DNA of 7,020 nt, taken from assembly GCA_028287545.1 (NCBI GenBank), contig JAQBPL010000247.1, positions 1 to 7,020 on the forward strand, read 5' to 3'. Each line of letters opens with the position of its first letter. Positions within the stretch are counted from its first letter, which is position 1. Made by a program: the position numbers and the translations under genes. Under the pieces are notes generated by a model. It was not told the DNA's origin. It was given only the letters and a program-made list of their open reading frames with translations, and made no database searches. This document shows positions 1-6,151 of this stretch, piece by piece. This stretch comes from Vulcanimicrobiota bacterium. GTDB taxonomy: Bacteria; Eremiobacterota; Eremiobacteria; Baltobacterales; Baltobacteraceae.

Positions 1-1176
1 CTGACCGCGGCCGAATCGGCCAAGGCCGAGAAGAACGCGCTCACCGCGGAGATCTCCCGGGCAGCCGACAAGAAGGCCGCCGCGGCCGAGCTGCGGCCGA
101 AGATCGCCGCGCTCGACGAGCAGATCGCCGCGGCCGGCGCGGGCGTCCCTGCGCTCGAGGAGCAGATCAACGCGGCCTTGTCGGAGGTTCCGAACCTGCT
201 CGACCGCGTCGTGCCGGACGGCGACACAGAAGCGCTCAACGTCCAGATGCGCGCGTGGGGCGAACCGCCGGCGTTCGCGTTCACGCCGAAGCCGCATTGG
301 GAGATCGGCGAGGCGCTCGGGATCCTCGATTTCGAACGGGCGGCGAAACTCTCGGGCGCGCGCTTCTCGGTCCTGCGCGGCGCCGGCGCGCGGCTCTCGC
401 GCGGCCTGGCGCACTTCTTCCTCGATCGCGCGGCGCGCAACGGCTACGTCGAGATCAATCCGCCGCTCTTGGTCTCGCGCTCGACGATGTGGTCGACCGG
501 CCAGCTCACCAAGTTCTCGGACCAGATGTACGTCTTCGAAGGCGACGGCGAGAACGAGGCGCTCTATTTGATCCCGACCGCGGAGGTGCCGCTGACCGCG
601 CTGCACCGCGACGAGATCCTCGCCGGCGAGGCGTTGCCGGTCCGCTACGCCGCGCACACGCCGTGTTTCCGCAAAGAAGCCGGCGCAGCGGGCCGCGACA
701 CGCGCGGATTGATCCGCCAGCATCAGTTCGAAAAAGTCGAGCTCGTGTGGCTGACCGAACCCGAGCGTTCGTTCGACGATCTCGAAACGCTGACGCGCAA
801 CGCGGCCGGCCTGCTCGAAGAGCTCGGCCTCGCGCACCGGGTCATGCTGCTGTGCGCCGGCGACACCAGCTTCAACTCGGCGAAGACCTACGACATCGAA
901 GTGTGGCTGCCGGGCGCGGATGCGTACCGCGAAGTCTCCTCGTGTTCGAACTGCACTGATTTCCAGGCGCGCCGCAGCGGGATCCGCTTCCGCCGCGACG
1001 CGAAGGCAAAGCCGGAGTTCGTGCACACGCTCAACGGCTCGGGCTTGCCGATCGGACGCGTCCTTGCGGCGCTGCTCGAGAACGGTCAGCGCGCCGACGG
1101 CGGCGTCGACCTGCCGCCCGTTCTGCATGCGTTCGCCGGCTTCGCTTCGATCGAGCCGGACGGAAGCGTTCGCTGA
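1..1176 (+). CDS. serS: Seryl-tRNA synthetase, 5'-truncated by window edge
   Basis: Cytoplasmic class II aminoacyl-tRNA synthetase that activates serine with ATP and charges tRNA-Ser (and tRNA-Sec where present). The reading frame is open from base 1, so the start lies upstream. 391 residues are visible against roughly 425-430 for the family, leaving about 35-40 missing. Visible residues 1-60 are Ala/Glu/Lys-rich heptad-like sequence, the end of the N-terminal coiled-coil arm that grips the long variable arm of tRNA-Ser. The catalytic core follows: TGQLTKF, TAEVPLT (193-199, serine binding), motif 2 FRKEAG (223-228) with GRDTRGLIRQHQF (231-243), the SSCSNCTDFQARR segment, and motif 3 TLNGSGLPIGR (343-353), whose Arg contacts ATP. 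All signatures are intact. It is followed after 6 bases by the Sua5/TsaC gene on the same strand, a likely co-transcribed tRNA-function pair. Confidence 0.97.
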   Translation: MTAAESAKAEKNALTAEISRAADKKAAAAELRPKIAALDEQIAAAGAGVPALEEQINAALSEVPNLLDRVVPDGDTEALNVQMRAWGEPPAFAFTPKPHWEIGEALGILDFERAAKLSGARFSVLRGAGARLSRGLAHFFLDRAARNGYVEINPPLLVSRSTMWSTGQLTKFSDQMYVFEGDGENEALYLIPTAEVPLTALHRDEILAGEALPVRYAAHTPCFRKEAGAAGRDTRGLIRQHQFEKVELVWLTEPERSFDDLETLTRNAAGLLEELGLAHRVMLLCAGDTSFNSAKTYDIEVWLPGADAYREVSSCSNCTDFQARRSGIRFRRDAKAKPEFVHTLNGSGLPIGRVLAALLENGQRADGGVDLPPVLHAFAGFASIEPDGSVR

Positions 1177-1182
1177 TTCACG

Positions 1183-2094
1183 ATGGATGAGGCCGTCGCG
1201 CGCGCGGTCGCCGTGCTGCGGGCCGGCGGCGTCGTCGCCCTCCCGACCGAGACCGTCTACGGACTCGCCGCCGACGTGACGAATCCCGCCGCGATCGCCC
1301 GCGTCTACGCGATCAAAGGACGTCCGCCCGATCATCCGTTGATCGTGCACGCGCACGATCTCGCCGCGCTCGAGGGGTACGTCGCGAAGCCCAGCGACGC
1401 GCTGCGCGTGCTCGCGGCGGCGTTCTGGCCGGGTCCGCTGACCGCGGTCGTCGAGCGCGGTGACCGCACGCCGCGCAGCGTCACGGGCGGGCAGGACACC
1501 GTCGCCGTGCGCGTGCCCGATCATCCCCTGGCGCTGGCGATCCTGGCGAGCTTCGGCGGCGCGCTTGCCGCGCCGTCGGCGAACCGCTTCGGGCGCATCT
1601 CGCCGACAACGGCGGAACACGTTCGCGCCGATCTCGGCAACGAGGTCGATCTCGTGGTCGACGGCGGTCCGGCCGCGGTCGGCGTCGAGTCGACGATCGT
1701 CGATCTCACCGGCGCGGTTCCGGCGGTGCTGCGCGCCGGCGCGATCACCGCATCGCAGCTCGGCGAGGTGCTGGGCGTGCCGGTCGTCACGCGCGTCGGC
1801 GGCGCGGTCCGCGCACCCGGAACGCTCGCATCGCACTACGCGCCGCGCGCGCGGATCGTGCTGGTCGAGGAAACCGCACGCGAGGCCGCCGCGCGTACGC
1901 GCGCCGAACGCGGCGAACGGGTTGCGCTGCTGACGCTGCCGGCGGATGCGGCACGCGCCGCGAAGGCGCTTTACGCGACGCTGCGCGCGCTCGATGCGGA
2001 AGGGTACGACACGATCGTCGCTACGCTGCCGCCCGACACGGAGGCGAACGCGGCGGTCCGCGACCGGCTCACGCGCGCGTCCGCCCCGCGATAG
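1183..2094 (+). CDS. tsaC: L-threonylcarbamoyladenylate synthase, Sua5 type
   Basis: Makes threonylcarbamoyl-AMP from threonine, bicarbonate and ATP, the first step of t6A37 synthesis on tRNAs that read ANN codons; TsaB/D/E then transfer the group. The 303 residues have the long two-domain Sua5 layout. The YrdC-like catalytic domain covers about 5-190: ALPTETVYGLAAD (19-31), KGRPPDHPL (45-53, the KGRP nucleotide-binding motif), FWPGPLT (81-87), APSANRFGRISPT (130-142), GVEST (167-171) and VLRAGAI (182-188). The linker APGTLASHYAPRA (211-223) is the conserved Sua5 loop, and a C-terminal Rossmann-like Sua5 domain runs from about 225 to 300. The ATG at 1183, 6 bases after the serS stop, starts exactly at the family N-terminus; no strong Shine-Dalgarno is evident, so coupling with serS is plausible. 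The last 26 bases overlap the oppositely oriented DUF3175 gene. At 303 residues it is slightly shorter than typical Sua5. Confidence 0.95.
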   Translation: MDEAVARAVAVLRAGGVVALPTETVYGLAADVTNPAAIARVYAIKGRPPDHPLIVHAHDLAALEGYVAKPSDALRVLAAAFWPGPLTAVVERGDRTPRSVTGGQDTVAVRVPDHPLALAILASFGGALAAPSANRFGRISPTTAEHVRADLGNEVDLVVDGGPAAVGVESTIVDLTGAVPAVLRAGAITASQLGEVLGVPVVTRVGGAVRAPGTLASHYAPRARIVLVEETAREAAARTRAERGERVALLTLPADAARAAKALYATLRALDAEGYDTIVATLPPDTEANAAVRDRLTRASAPR

Positions 2095-2356
2095 CGCGCA
2101 GTTCGTCCTTGGCGCGTTCGAGGATCGCCTTTCGCTTTGCGGGGAGATTCGCGCCGGCGCGGTTGATGTAGAACGTCAGCATCGACATCGCCGAGCGGTA
2201 GGGCGACGTGGCCTTTCGGCGGCGCGACCGCTGCGCGTCGCGCAGCAGTTCGCGCGCGATCGCTGTGGGATCGTCCAGCGCGAACGTGCCGCTCGGGATG
2301 TCGAGCGCGTTGCTGGTTTCGGTAACGCGGCCGGACCACTTTCGTTGGGTTGCCAT
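2069..2356 (-). CDS. Small basic DUF3175 family protein
   Basis: A 95-residue cytoplasmic protein with no signal peptide or membrane segment. Sequence and order match my memory of DUF3175, a small bacterial family of unknown function: KWSGRVTETSNALDIPSG (6-23), FALDDPTAIARELLRDA (25-41), an Arg/Lys cluster QRSRRRK (42-48), SPYRSAMSMLTFYINRAG (51-68), then a C-terminal helix KRKAILERAKDELRAIAG (74-91). The protein is strongly basic in its middle, so nucleic-acid or ribosome contact is possible but unproven. The ATG at 2356 is chosen because homology begins there; the same frame stays open far upstream only as an antisense shadow of the protease gene. A GAAGGG at 2359-2364 lies just 2 bases from the start, an unusually tight Shine-Dalgarno. 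Its stop lies inside the end of tsaC (26-base convergent overlap), and its start is 33 bases from the divergent protease start. Confidence 0.85.
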   Translation of the reverse strand: MATQRKWSGRVTETSNALDIPSGTFALDDPTAIARELLRDAQRSRRRKATSPYRSAMSMLTFYINRAGANLPAKRKAILERAKDELRAIAGRTRA

Positions 2357-2389
2357 GACCCTTCGATACCCGCCGGGAAGCAGGGCCGC
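2357..2389. promoter_or_regulatory. 33-base divergent gap between DUF3175 and S41 protease genes
   Basis: Two genes start back to back with only 33 bases between their ATGs. The gap carries GGGAAG (2375-2380) as ribosome site for the protease and, on the other strand, GAAGGG (complement of 2359-2364) close to the DUF3175 start. There is no space for two full promoters, so at least one must lie inside the opposite coding sequence. I see no reliable -35/-10 pair on either strand. Confidence 0.4.
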
Positions 2390-3715
2390 ATGCTTCGTCC
2401 GGCCGCGTTCGTGCTTGCCTGCCTGCTCGCCGGCGTCCCCGCGCGAGCGGCCGTTCCGGCGCAGGCGGCGCTCGGGCCGCTGGACGTCATCGCGCTCGAG
2501 ATCGGATATACGACCGTGCTGGCGCGTTATTACAAGCCCGTCAACCCGGCCGTGCTCTACGCGGGCGCGCACCGCGGTTTGATCGCGTACTTGAAGGCAC
2601 GCGGCGTTGCGAATCCTGCGCTCCCGCCGGCGCCGGCGCGCACGGACCGCTACGCCGCCGAAAATGCGATCGCGCGCGACGTCGCGCTCGCGCTGACTCG
2701 CTACGCGGGACGCGTGCGCACGTCGGACCTCATCGATGCGACGATCGCGGGCGAACTGGCGGCGCTGCACGATCCGTACTCGCTCTTGTTCAAACCGGCC
2801 GCATACCGGCAGTTCATCGGGTTCCTCGACGGACGCGCCGTCGCAGGCATCGGCGCCGAGCTCGACGTCGATCCGCAAACGCACGCGGTGCGCATCGTCG
2901 ACGTGTTCCCAGGCAGCCCGGCGGAGGCCGGCGGGCTCGCCTCCGGCGACCTCATCACCGCGATCGACGGCAACCCGCCGCCGGCGGGGACGCCCGCCGC
3001 CGTCTCCGCCGCGCTGCGCGGCGCCCCAGGCACTACCGTGCGCATCACCGTCTCGCGCAACGGCGCCGCGCGCGATCCCGTGGCACTGGTGCGCCGAACG
3101 ATCGTCGCGCCCGACGTGACCGGCCGCGCGCTCGAGGGCGGGATCGGCTACGTGCGGCTGCGCTCGTTCGGCGCGCTGTCCGCCAAACAGCTCGACACGG
3201 TGCTTGCACGGCTGCAGGCCGGCGGCGCGCACGCGTACGTTCTCGACCTGCGCGCGAACGGCGGCGGCTACCGCGACGATGCGATCGCGATCGCGTCGCA
3301 CTTCGTGCACGGCACGATCGTCACGACGCAAGAGCGCGGCGCCGCGCCGGCGGTCTTCACGGCCAAATCGACGACGCCGCTGCTCGGCGCGCCGCTCGCG
3401 GTCCTCGTCGACGGCAACACGGCATCCGCAGCGGAAATCGTTGCCGCAGCGGTGCAGGACGCGCACGCCGGCACCGTGATCGGCGCGAAGACCTTCGGCA
3501 AAGGTTTGGTGCAGGAGACCTTTCCGCTGCCGGACGGCGGCGCGATCAAGCTGACGGTTGCGCAGTACCGCACGCCGTCCGGACGCGACATCGACGGCGT
3601 CGGGATCACGCCCGACATCACCGTCGCGGAGCCGCCGGAAGCGCATCCTGGCGAGGCCGGCAACGACCCCCAACTCGACCGCGCGCTCGCCCTGCTCGCG
3701 CAACAGCCGGGCTAA
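2390..3715 (+). CDS. Exported S41 family C-terminal processing peptidase (CtpA/Prc-like)
   Basis: Serine protease with a Ser/Lys dyad, expected in the periplasm or cell envelope, where such enzymes trim or degrade proteins from the C-terminus. It has 441 residues. An N-terminal Sec signal runs MLR, a hydrophobic core (4-17), then ARA (18-20) or AQA (24-26) as cleavage site. Next come a helical N-domain (28-125), the family motif HDPYSLLF (127-134), a PDZ domain of about 145-240 (GIGAELDV, FPGSPAEAGGLASGDLITAIDG), and the S41 core with GIGYVRLRSF (251-260), DLRANGGGY (286-294), catalytic S346 in NTASAAEI and K371 in TFGKG, 25 residues apart as in E. coli Prc (S430/K455). PSGRDIDGVGITPDI (396-410) ends the core. 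The ATG at 2390 has GGGAAG at 2375-2380, 9 bases upstream, and the signal peptide starts there. Oddities: DLRANGGG replaces the usual DLRxNPGG, and the N-domain looks extended. The stop interlocks with the convergent gene at 3712. Confidence 0.93.
   Translation: MLRPAAFVLACLLAGVPARAAVPAQAALGPLDVIALEIGYTTVLARYYKPVNPAVLYAGAHRGLIAYLKARGVANPALPPAPARTDRYAAENAIARDVALALTRYAGRVRTSDLIDATIAGELAALHDPYSLLFKPAAYRQFIGFLDGRAVAGIGAELDVDPQTHAVRIVDVFPGSPAEAGGLASGDLITAIDGNPPPAGTPAAVSAALRGAPGTTVRITVSRNGAARDPVALVRRTIVAPDVTGRALEGGIGYVRLRSFGALSAKQLDTVLARLQAGGAHAYVLDLRANGGGYRDDAIAIASHFVHGTIVTTQERGAAPAVFTAKSTTPLLGAPLAVLVDGNTASAAEIVAAAVQDAHAGTVIGAKTFGKGLVQETFPLPDGGAIKLTVAQYRTPSGRDIDGVGITPDITVAEPPEAHPGEAGNDPQLDRALALLAQQPG
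3712..3715. other. Interlocked stop codons, protease / DUF4177-like gene
   Basis: The four bases CTAA encode TAA on the plus strand (3713-3715, protease) and TAG on the minus strand (3714-3712, DUF4177-like). The two genes therefore converge with no intergenic base. Confidence 0.85.
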
Positions 3716-3969
3716 CGTTCGAACTCGTCGAGCGTCGGTGGCGTCAGCCGAACGGCGAGCGACGCCGAGAGCGTCGAGGCGTCGGGGAGCGGCGTCTCTT
3801 CATCGAGCGGGCGCTGCAGCGCGACCAGCACCGCACCGTCGGGCAGCGTCGTGACGCCGCGAATTTCCCAACCTTGCGAGCCCAGCAGCGCAAGAGCCGG
3901 GTCGACGTCGCCCAGCGCAGCCGCCTCGGGAGTCAACGGGTAGAAGGCGAACTCGAAGTGGCCGCGCAT
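3712..3969 (-). CDS. 85-residue DUF4177-like protein, function unknown
   Basis: Small soluble protein without signal or membrane segment. Its N-terminal half reads as strand-helix-strand-strand: HFEFAFYPL (4-12), then PALALLGSQGWEIRGVTTL (24-42) and GAVLVALQRPL (45-55). The 'LL...GWE...V' helix-turn-strand pattern resembles DUF4177-type small proteins, whose function is unknown; this match is from pattern memory only. The tail (56-85) is Pro/Thr/Ser/Glu-rich and probably flexible. The ATG at 3969 is preferred over the longer frame start at 4038 because AGGAG lies 7 bases upstream (3977-3981) and the extra residues would be an Arg/Ser-rich readthrough of the Nudix 3' end. It is the second gene of a two-gene unit, 10 bases after the Nudix stop, so its role may be linked to that enzyme. 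Its stop interlocks with that of the protease. Confidence 0.72.
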   Translation of the reverse strand: MRGHFEFAFYPLTPEAAALGDVDPALALLGSQGWEIRGVTTLPDGAVLVALQRPLDEETPLPDASTLSASLAVRLTPPTLDEFER

Positions 3970-3976
3970 GGCCGTG

Positions 3977-3981
3977 CTCCT
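3977..3981 (-). promoter_or_regulatory. Strong Shine-Dalgarno of the DUF4177-like gene, overlapping the Nudix stop
   Basis: On the minus strand the bases read TAGGAG, 7 bases before the ATG at 3969. The TAG (3980-3982) is the stop codon of the upstream Nudix gene, so ribosomes ending Nudix translation sit on the next gene's binding site, a classic arrangement for translational coupling. This is the clearest Shine-Dalgarno in the window and decides the downstream start. Confidence 0.75.
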
Positions 3982-4546
3982 ACCCGCCGAGCGACGCCGT
4001 CTTACGTGCGAGGCGCAACACCGACTCGTCGACGCCATATCGCGCGAGCGACTCGAAAGGAACCCAGGCGAGGTCGTTCGATTCGCTGCTCATCAGAAGC
4101 GGCTCGGCCGGATCGCCTTCGAGCGCGAAGCGAACGTCGTAATGATCGTGCGCGGGCTCGGCCCCGCGCGCCGGGATCGGATGAACGTCGACGTCGTAGA
4201 TCGCCTCGCTCGCGAAGCGCAGCGAGCGCAGGCCGGATTCTTCGCACGCTTCGCGCAGAGCCGCGCGCCGCACGTCGACGTCGCCGTCGACATGGCCGCC
4301 GAGCTGCATCCAACGGCGCAACTTCCGGTGATGGGTCAACAGCGCGCGGCCGCGAGACGGATCGACGATCCAGGTCGATGCGGTGACGTGTCCGATCCCC
4401 AGCGTACGCTCGAACGCATTCGGGTGGTTCTCGACGAAGGCGACGAAGCGATCGCGCATCATCGCTTCGTGCGGGTCGACCGGGTCGTACGCGCGCAGTT
4501 CGGCCACGAAGGCGCCGCGCGGATCGAACGCCGGAGTACGGTTCAC
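3980..4546 (-). CDS. Nudix hydrolase
   Basis: Cytoplasmic metal-dependent hydrolase of nucleoside-diphosphate-linked compounds; the substrate cannot be read from sequence. It has 188 residues from a GTG at 4546. A helical N-terminal lead (8-50) with FVENHPNAFERT is followed by the Nudix fold: GHVTASTWIVD (52-62), LLTHHRKLRRWMQLGGHVDGD (69-89), and Nudix box residues G84 and R98-E99-A-C-E102-E103-S-G105-L. The metal-binding REx2EE core is intact, while the first consensus Glu of Gx5Ex7REUxEExGU is Val90. The GGHVDGD form is, as I recall, a recognised variant in a subgroup that lacks this Glu. DLAWVPFESL (158-167) is the usual Nudix closing segment. The start is chosen by homology: the ATGs at 4465 and 4462 would cut off the conserved lead helix. 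No clear Shine-Dalgarno is seen. It is the first gene of a pair with the DUF4177-like gene. Confidence 0.9.
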   Translation of the reverse strand: MNRTPAFDPRGAFVAELRAYDPVDPHEAMMRDRFVAFVENHPNAFERTLGIGHVTASTWIVDPSRGRALLTHHRKLRRWMQLGGHVDGDVDVRRAALREACEESGLRSLRFASEAIYDVDVHPIPARGAEPAHDHYDVRFALEGDPAEPLLMSSESNDLAWVPFESLARYGVDESVLRLARKTASLGG

Positions 4547-4640
4547 CGGCCCGGCGTACCACGCGGCGACGGCGAACCCTTTGAAGCCAAGCGCGGAACG
4601 CGCAGGATCACAGGGAGGCTCCCGCCGCAAATGCAGGCGT
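4547..4640. promoter_or_regulatory. 94-base divergent intergenic region (Nudix / Tat hydrolase)
   Basis: The longest non-coding stretch in the window, it must hold at least part of the promoters for both the leftward Nudix unit and the rightward hydrolase. No convincing -35/-10 pair is visible: TTGAAG at 4581-4586 has only a poor -10 partner (CAGGAT, 4603-4608). GGGAGGCTCCC at 4613-4623 is an inverted repeat of five bases with a one-base centre; it contains the purine-rich AGGGAGG (4612-4618), which sits 22 bases from the hydrolase ATG, too far for a normal Shine-Dalgarno. It could be an operator half or a weak hairpin, or chance in GC-rich DNA. Confidence 0.35.
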
Positions 4641-5675
4641 ATGGATACGACGGGCGGGACCTCACGGCGCGACCTCTTGAGCGGCGCCGCAGGCGCGCTC
4701 GCCGCCGCGGCGGTCGCAGGCGCACCCACAGCGGCCGGTGCGGCGCAGCCTGCCGCCGCTACCTGGAGCGCGGAGTACTGGGCGCGCAAAGACGCGGTGC
4801 AGCTCTACCTGTATCGCAAGCGCGCCGCCGCACCGCCGCCCGCGAACGGCAAGGGTGCCTCGCTGCCGGTGCTGTTCCTGGTCCACGGCTCCTCTTTCTG
4901 CGGCCGCTCGACCTACGACCTCACGGTCCCCGGCGCGCCGGGATATTCGATGATGGACGTCTTCGCCGGCCTCGGCTACGACGTCTGGACGCTCGACCAC
5001 GAAGGCTATGGCCGCTCGTCGCGCACCGCCGGGAACTCCGACATCGCGAGCGGTGTCGCCGATCTCGCTGCCGCGATGGAGGTCGTGCGCCGCGAGACGG
5101 GCGCGGAACGGGCGCACTTCCACGGCGAGTCCTCAGGCGCGATCCGCTGCGCGGCGTACGCGTCCGCGGCGCCCGAACGGATCGGTCGGCTCGCCTTGAG
5201 CGCCTTCACCTACACGGGTGAGGGTGCGCCGACGCTCGCGCAGCGGGCGAAGGACGTCGAATTCTACCGCACCCACAATCGCCGCCCGGCCGGGCGCGAA
5301 CTCTATCGCAGCATCTTCACGCGCGACAAAGCCGGTACGGCCGATCCGCGAGTCGGCGACGCGCTCGCCGATGCGGAAGCGCAGTACGGCGATTCGGTCC
5401 CGACCGGCACCTATCTCGACATGGTCACGAAGCTGCCGCTGGTCGATCCCGCGAAGGTGCACGCGCCGGTGCTCATGCTGCGCGGCGAGTACGACGGGAT
5501 CTCGACCGAGGACGACTGCCTCGCGTTCTACCGGCGGCTGCCCAACCGCGACCGGCAGTTCGTCACGCTGCCGGGTTCGGCGCACTCGCTGGTGCTCGGC
5601 TACAACCGCGCGCTCTTCTGGCACGCGCTCGACGCCTTCTTGCGCCCGCCGGCGCGCGAGGATCGCCTCGCTTAG
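4641..5675 (+). CDS. Tat-exported alpha/beta hydrolase
   Basis: Serine hydrolase of unknown substrate, predicted to be exported folded. It has 344 residues. The N-terminus has a twin-arginine signal SRRDLLS (8-14), an Ala-rich hydrophobic stretch (15-35) and a likely cleavage near AGA-A (32-35). The mature part has the alpha/beta hydrolase order: oxyanion motif LVHGSSFCG (80-88), DHEGYGRSS (119-127), nucleophile elbow HGESSGA (161-167, S164), a helical cap region about 195-265, acid D285 in RGEYDGIS and H315 in GSAHS. The triad is complete, so an active esterase, lipase or related enzyme is expected. The ATG at 4641 is chosen because the Tat signal starts there; the open frame back to 4383 is antisense shadow of the Nudix gene. 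A short CAGG (4634-4637) is the only nearby ribosome-site candidate. The stop interlocks with that of the convergent rraA-like gene. Confidence 0.92.
   Translation: MDTTGGTSRRDLLSGAAGALAAAAVAGAPTAAGAAQPAAATWSAEYWARKDAVQLYLYRKRAAAPPPANGKGASLPVLFLVHGSSFCGRSTYDLTVPGAPGYSMMDVFAGLGYDVWTLDHEGYGRSSRTAGNSDIASGVADLAAAMEVVRRETGAERAHFHGESSGAIRCAAYASAAPERIGRLALSAFTYTGEGAPTLAQRAKDVEFYRTHNRRPAGRELYRSIFTRDKAGTADPRVGDALADAEAQYGDSVPTGTYLDMVTKLPLVDPAKVHAPVLMLRGEYDGISTEDDCLAFYRRLPNRDRQFVTLPGSAHSLVLGYNRALFWHALDAFLRPPAREDRLA
5672..5675. other. Interlocked stop codons, alpha/beta hydrolase / rraA-like gene
   Basis: The four bases TTAG encode TAG on the plus strand (5673-5675, hydrolase) and TAA on the minus strand (5674-5672, rraA-like). 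This is the mirror image of the CTAA junction at 3712-3715. Confidence 0.9.
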
Positions 5676-6151
5676 ACCAGCGCGGCGTCGCTGACGAGGA
5701 TACCGTCGTCGTCGCTGTAGAGCCACGCGCCCGGCCGGAACAGCACGCCGCCGAACGACAGGGGAACGTCGACGGCACCGATGCCTCGCTTCGCGCTCTT
5801 CATCGGATTCGAGCCGAGCGCTTTGATCCCGACATCCAGCGCGCGCAGCGCGACGACGTCGCGTACCGCGCCGAAGATCACCAAACCGCTCCAGCCGTTG
5901 GCCAGCGCGAGGCCGGCGATCATGTCGCCGACGAGCGCGGCGTGCAGCGAGCCGCCGCCGTCGACGACGAGCACGCGGCCGTCACCGTTGGTCAAGAGCA
6001 CTTCCCTGATCAGCGCGTTGTCGCAGAATGTCGACACCGTCCGGATCGCGCCGTGGAACGCCGCGCGCCCACCGAACTGCCGCAGTGGAGCCTCACAGCT
6101 CTGCAGCCGCTCCTGATGCGCATCGACGAGGTCGGCGGTGGACCAGCTCAT
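5672..6151 (-). CDS. rraA: RraA family protein (RNase E regulator / HMG-CHA aldolase fold)
   Basis: The 159 residues are nearly the length of E. coli RraA (161) and match it along the whole chain: [13 protein letters not shown] (4-16), [11 protein letters not shown] (26-36), [20 protein letters not shown] (57-76), [12 protein letters not shown] (87-98), [20 protein letters not shown] (106-125), [20 protein letters not shown] (133-152). RraA in E. coli binds and inhibits RNase E; other family members are metal-dependent 4-hydroxy-4-methyl-2-oxoglutarate/oxaloacetate aldolases. Here the D-X20-R-D metal and catalytic motif is complete (D76, R97, D98), whereas E. coli RraA, as I recall it, has Ala and Gln at the two Asp positions. 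This favours an enzyme, though an RNase-binding role is not excluded. The ATG at 6151 overlaps the GDPD stop as ATGA, without a good Shine-Dalgarno, so translation is probably coupled. Confidence 0.93.
   Translation of the reverse strand: MSWSTADLVDAHQERLQSCEAPLRQFGGRAAFHGAIRTVSTFCDNALIREVLLTNGDGRVLVVDGGGSLHAALVGDMIAGLALANGWSGLVIFGAVRDVVALRALDVGIKALGSNPMKSAKRGIGAVDVPLSFGGVLFRPGAWLYSDDDGILVSDAALV
6148..6151 (-). other. ATGA start/stop overlap coupling GDPD to the rraA-like gene
   Basis: On the minus strand the four bases read ATGA: TGA (6150-6148) ends the phosphodiesterase and ATG (6151-6149) starts the RraA-like protein. There is no recognisable Shine-Dalgarno in the 19 bases upstream, so reinitiation or coupling from GDPD translation is the likely mode. 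The two genes are almost certainly one transcription unit. Confidence 0.85.

Noticed and set aside
178..180. TTG at 178 as the serS start
   Set aside because: The frame is open to base 1 and the residues before it form the SerRS coiled-coil arm, so the gene simply enters from outside the window.
1946..2389. Upstream extension of the protease frame
   Set aside because: The extra residues are Arg-rich shadow sequence over tsaC and DUF3175; a signal peptide and Shine-Dalgarno support the start at 2390.
2414..2424. Lipoprotein signal in the protease (Cys11 after VLA)
   Set aside because: The Cys is too close to the N-terminus and the hydrophobic stretch before it is too short; an ordinary Sec cleavage after ARA or AQA fits better.
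2357..3703. Very long minus-strand open frame extending the DUF3175 gene across the protease gene
   Set aside because: The extension is an Arg/Ala-rich antisense translation of the S41 gene typical of high-GC DNA; family homology starts only at 2356.
3760..3784. Inverted repeat CGACGCC/GGCGTCG with an 11-base loop, possible terminator after the protease
   Set aside because: It lacks a T-tract and lies within the opposite-strand coding gene in GC-rich DNA, where 7-base repeats are expected by chance.
4581..4608. TTGAAG...CAGGAT as a sigma-70-like promoter for the Tat hydrolase
   Set aside because: The -10 matches consensus at only three positions; not enough to call.
4383..4640. Upstream extension of the Tat hydrolase frame
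   Set aside because: It would bury the twin-arginine signal 86 residues inside the protein, and its composition is that of antisense Nudix sequence.
3968..5221. Long plus-strand open frame of 417 codons
   Set aside because: It is antisense to the Nudix gene and then out of frame with the hydrolase; it is Arg-rich with no recognisable motif.
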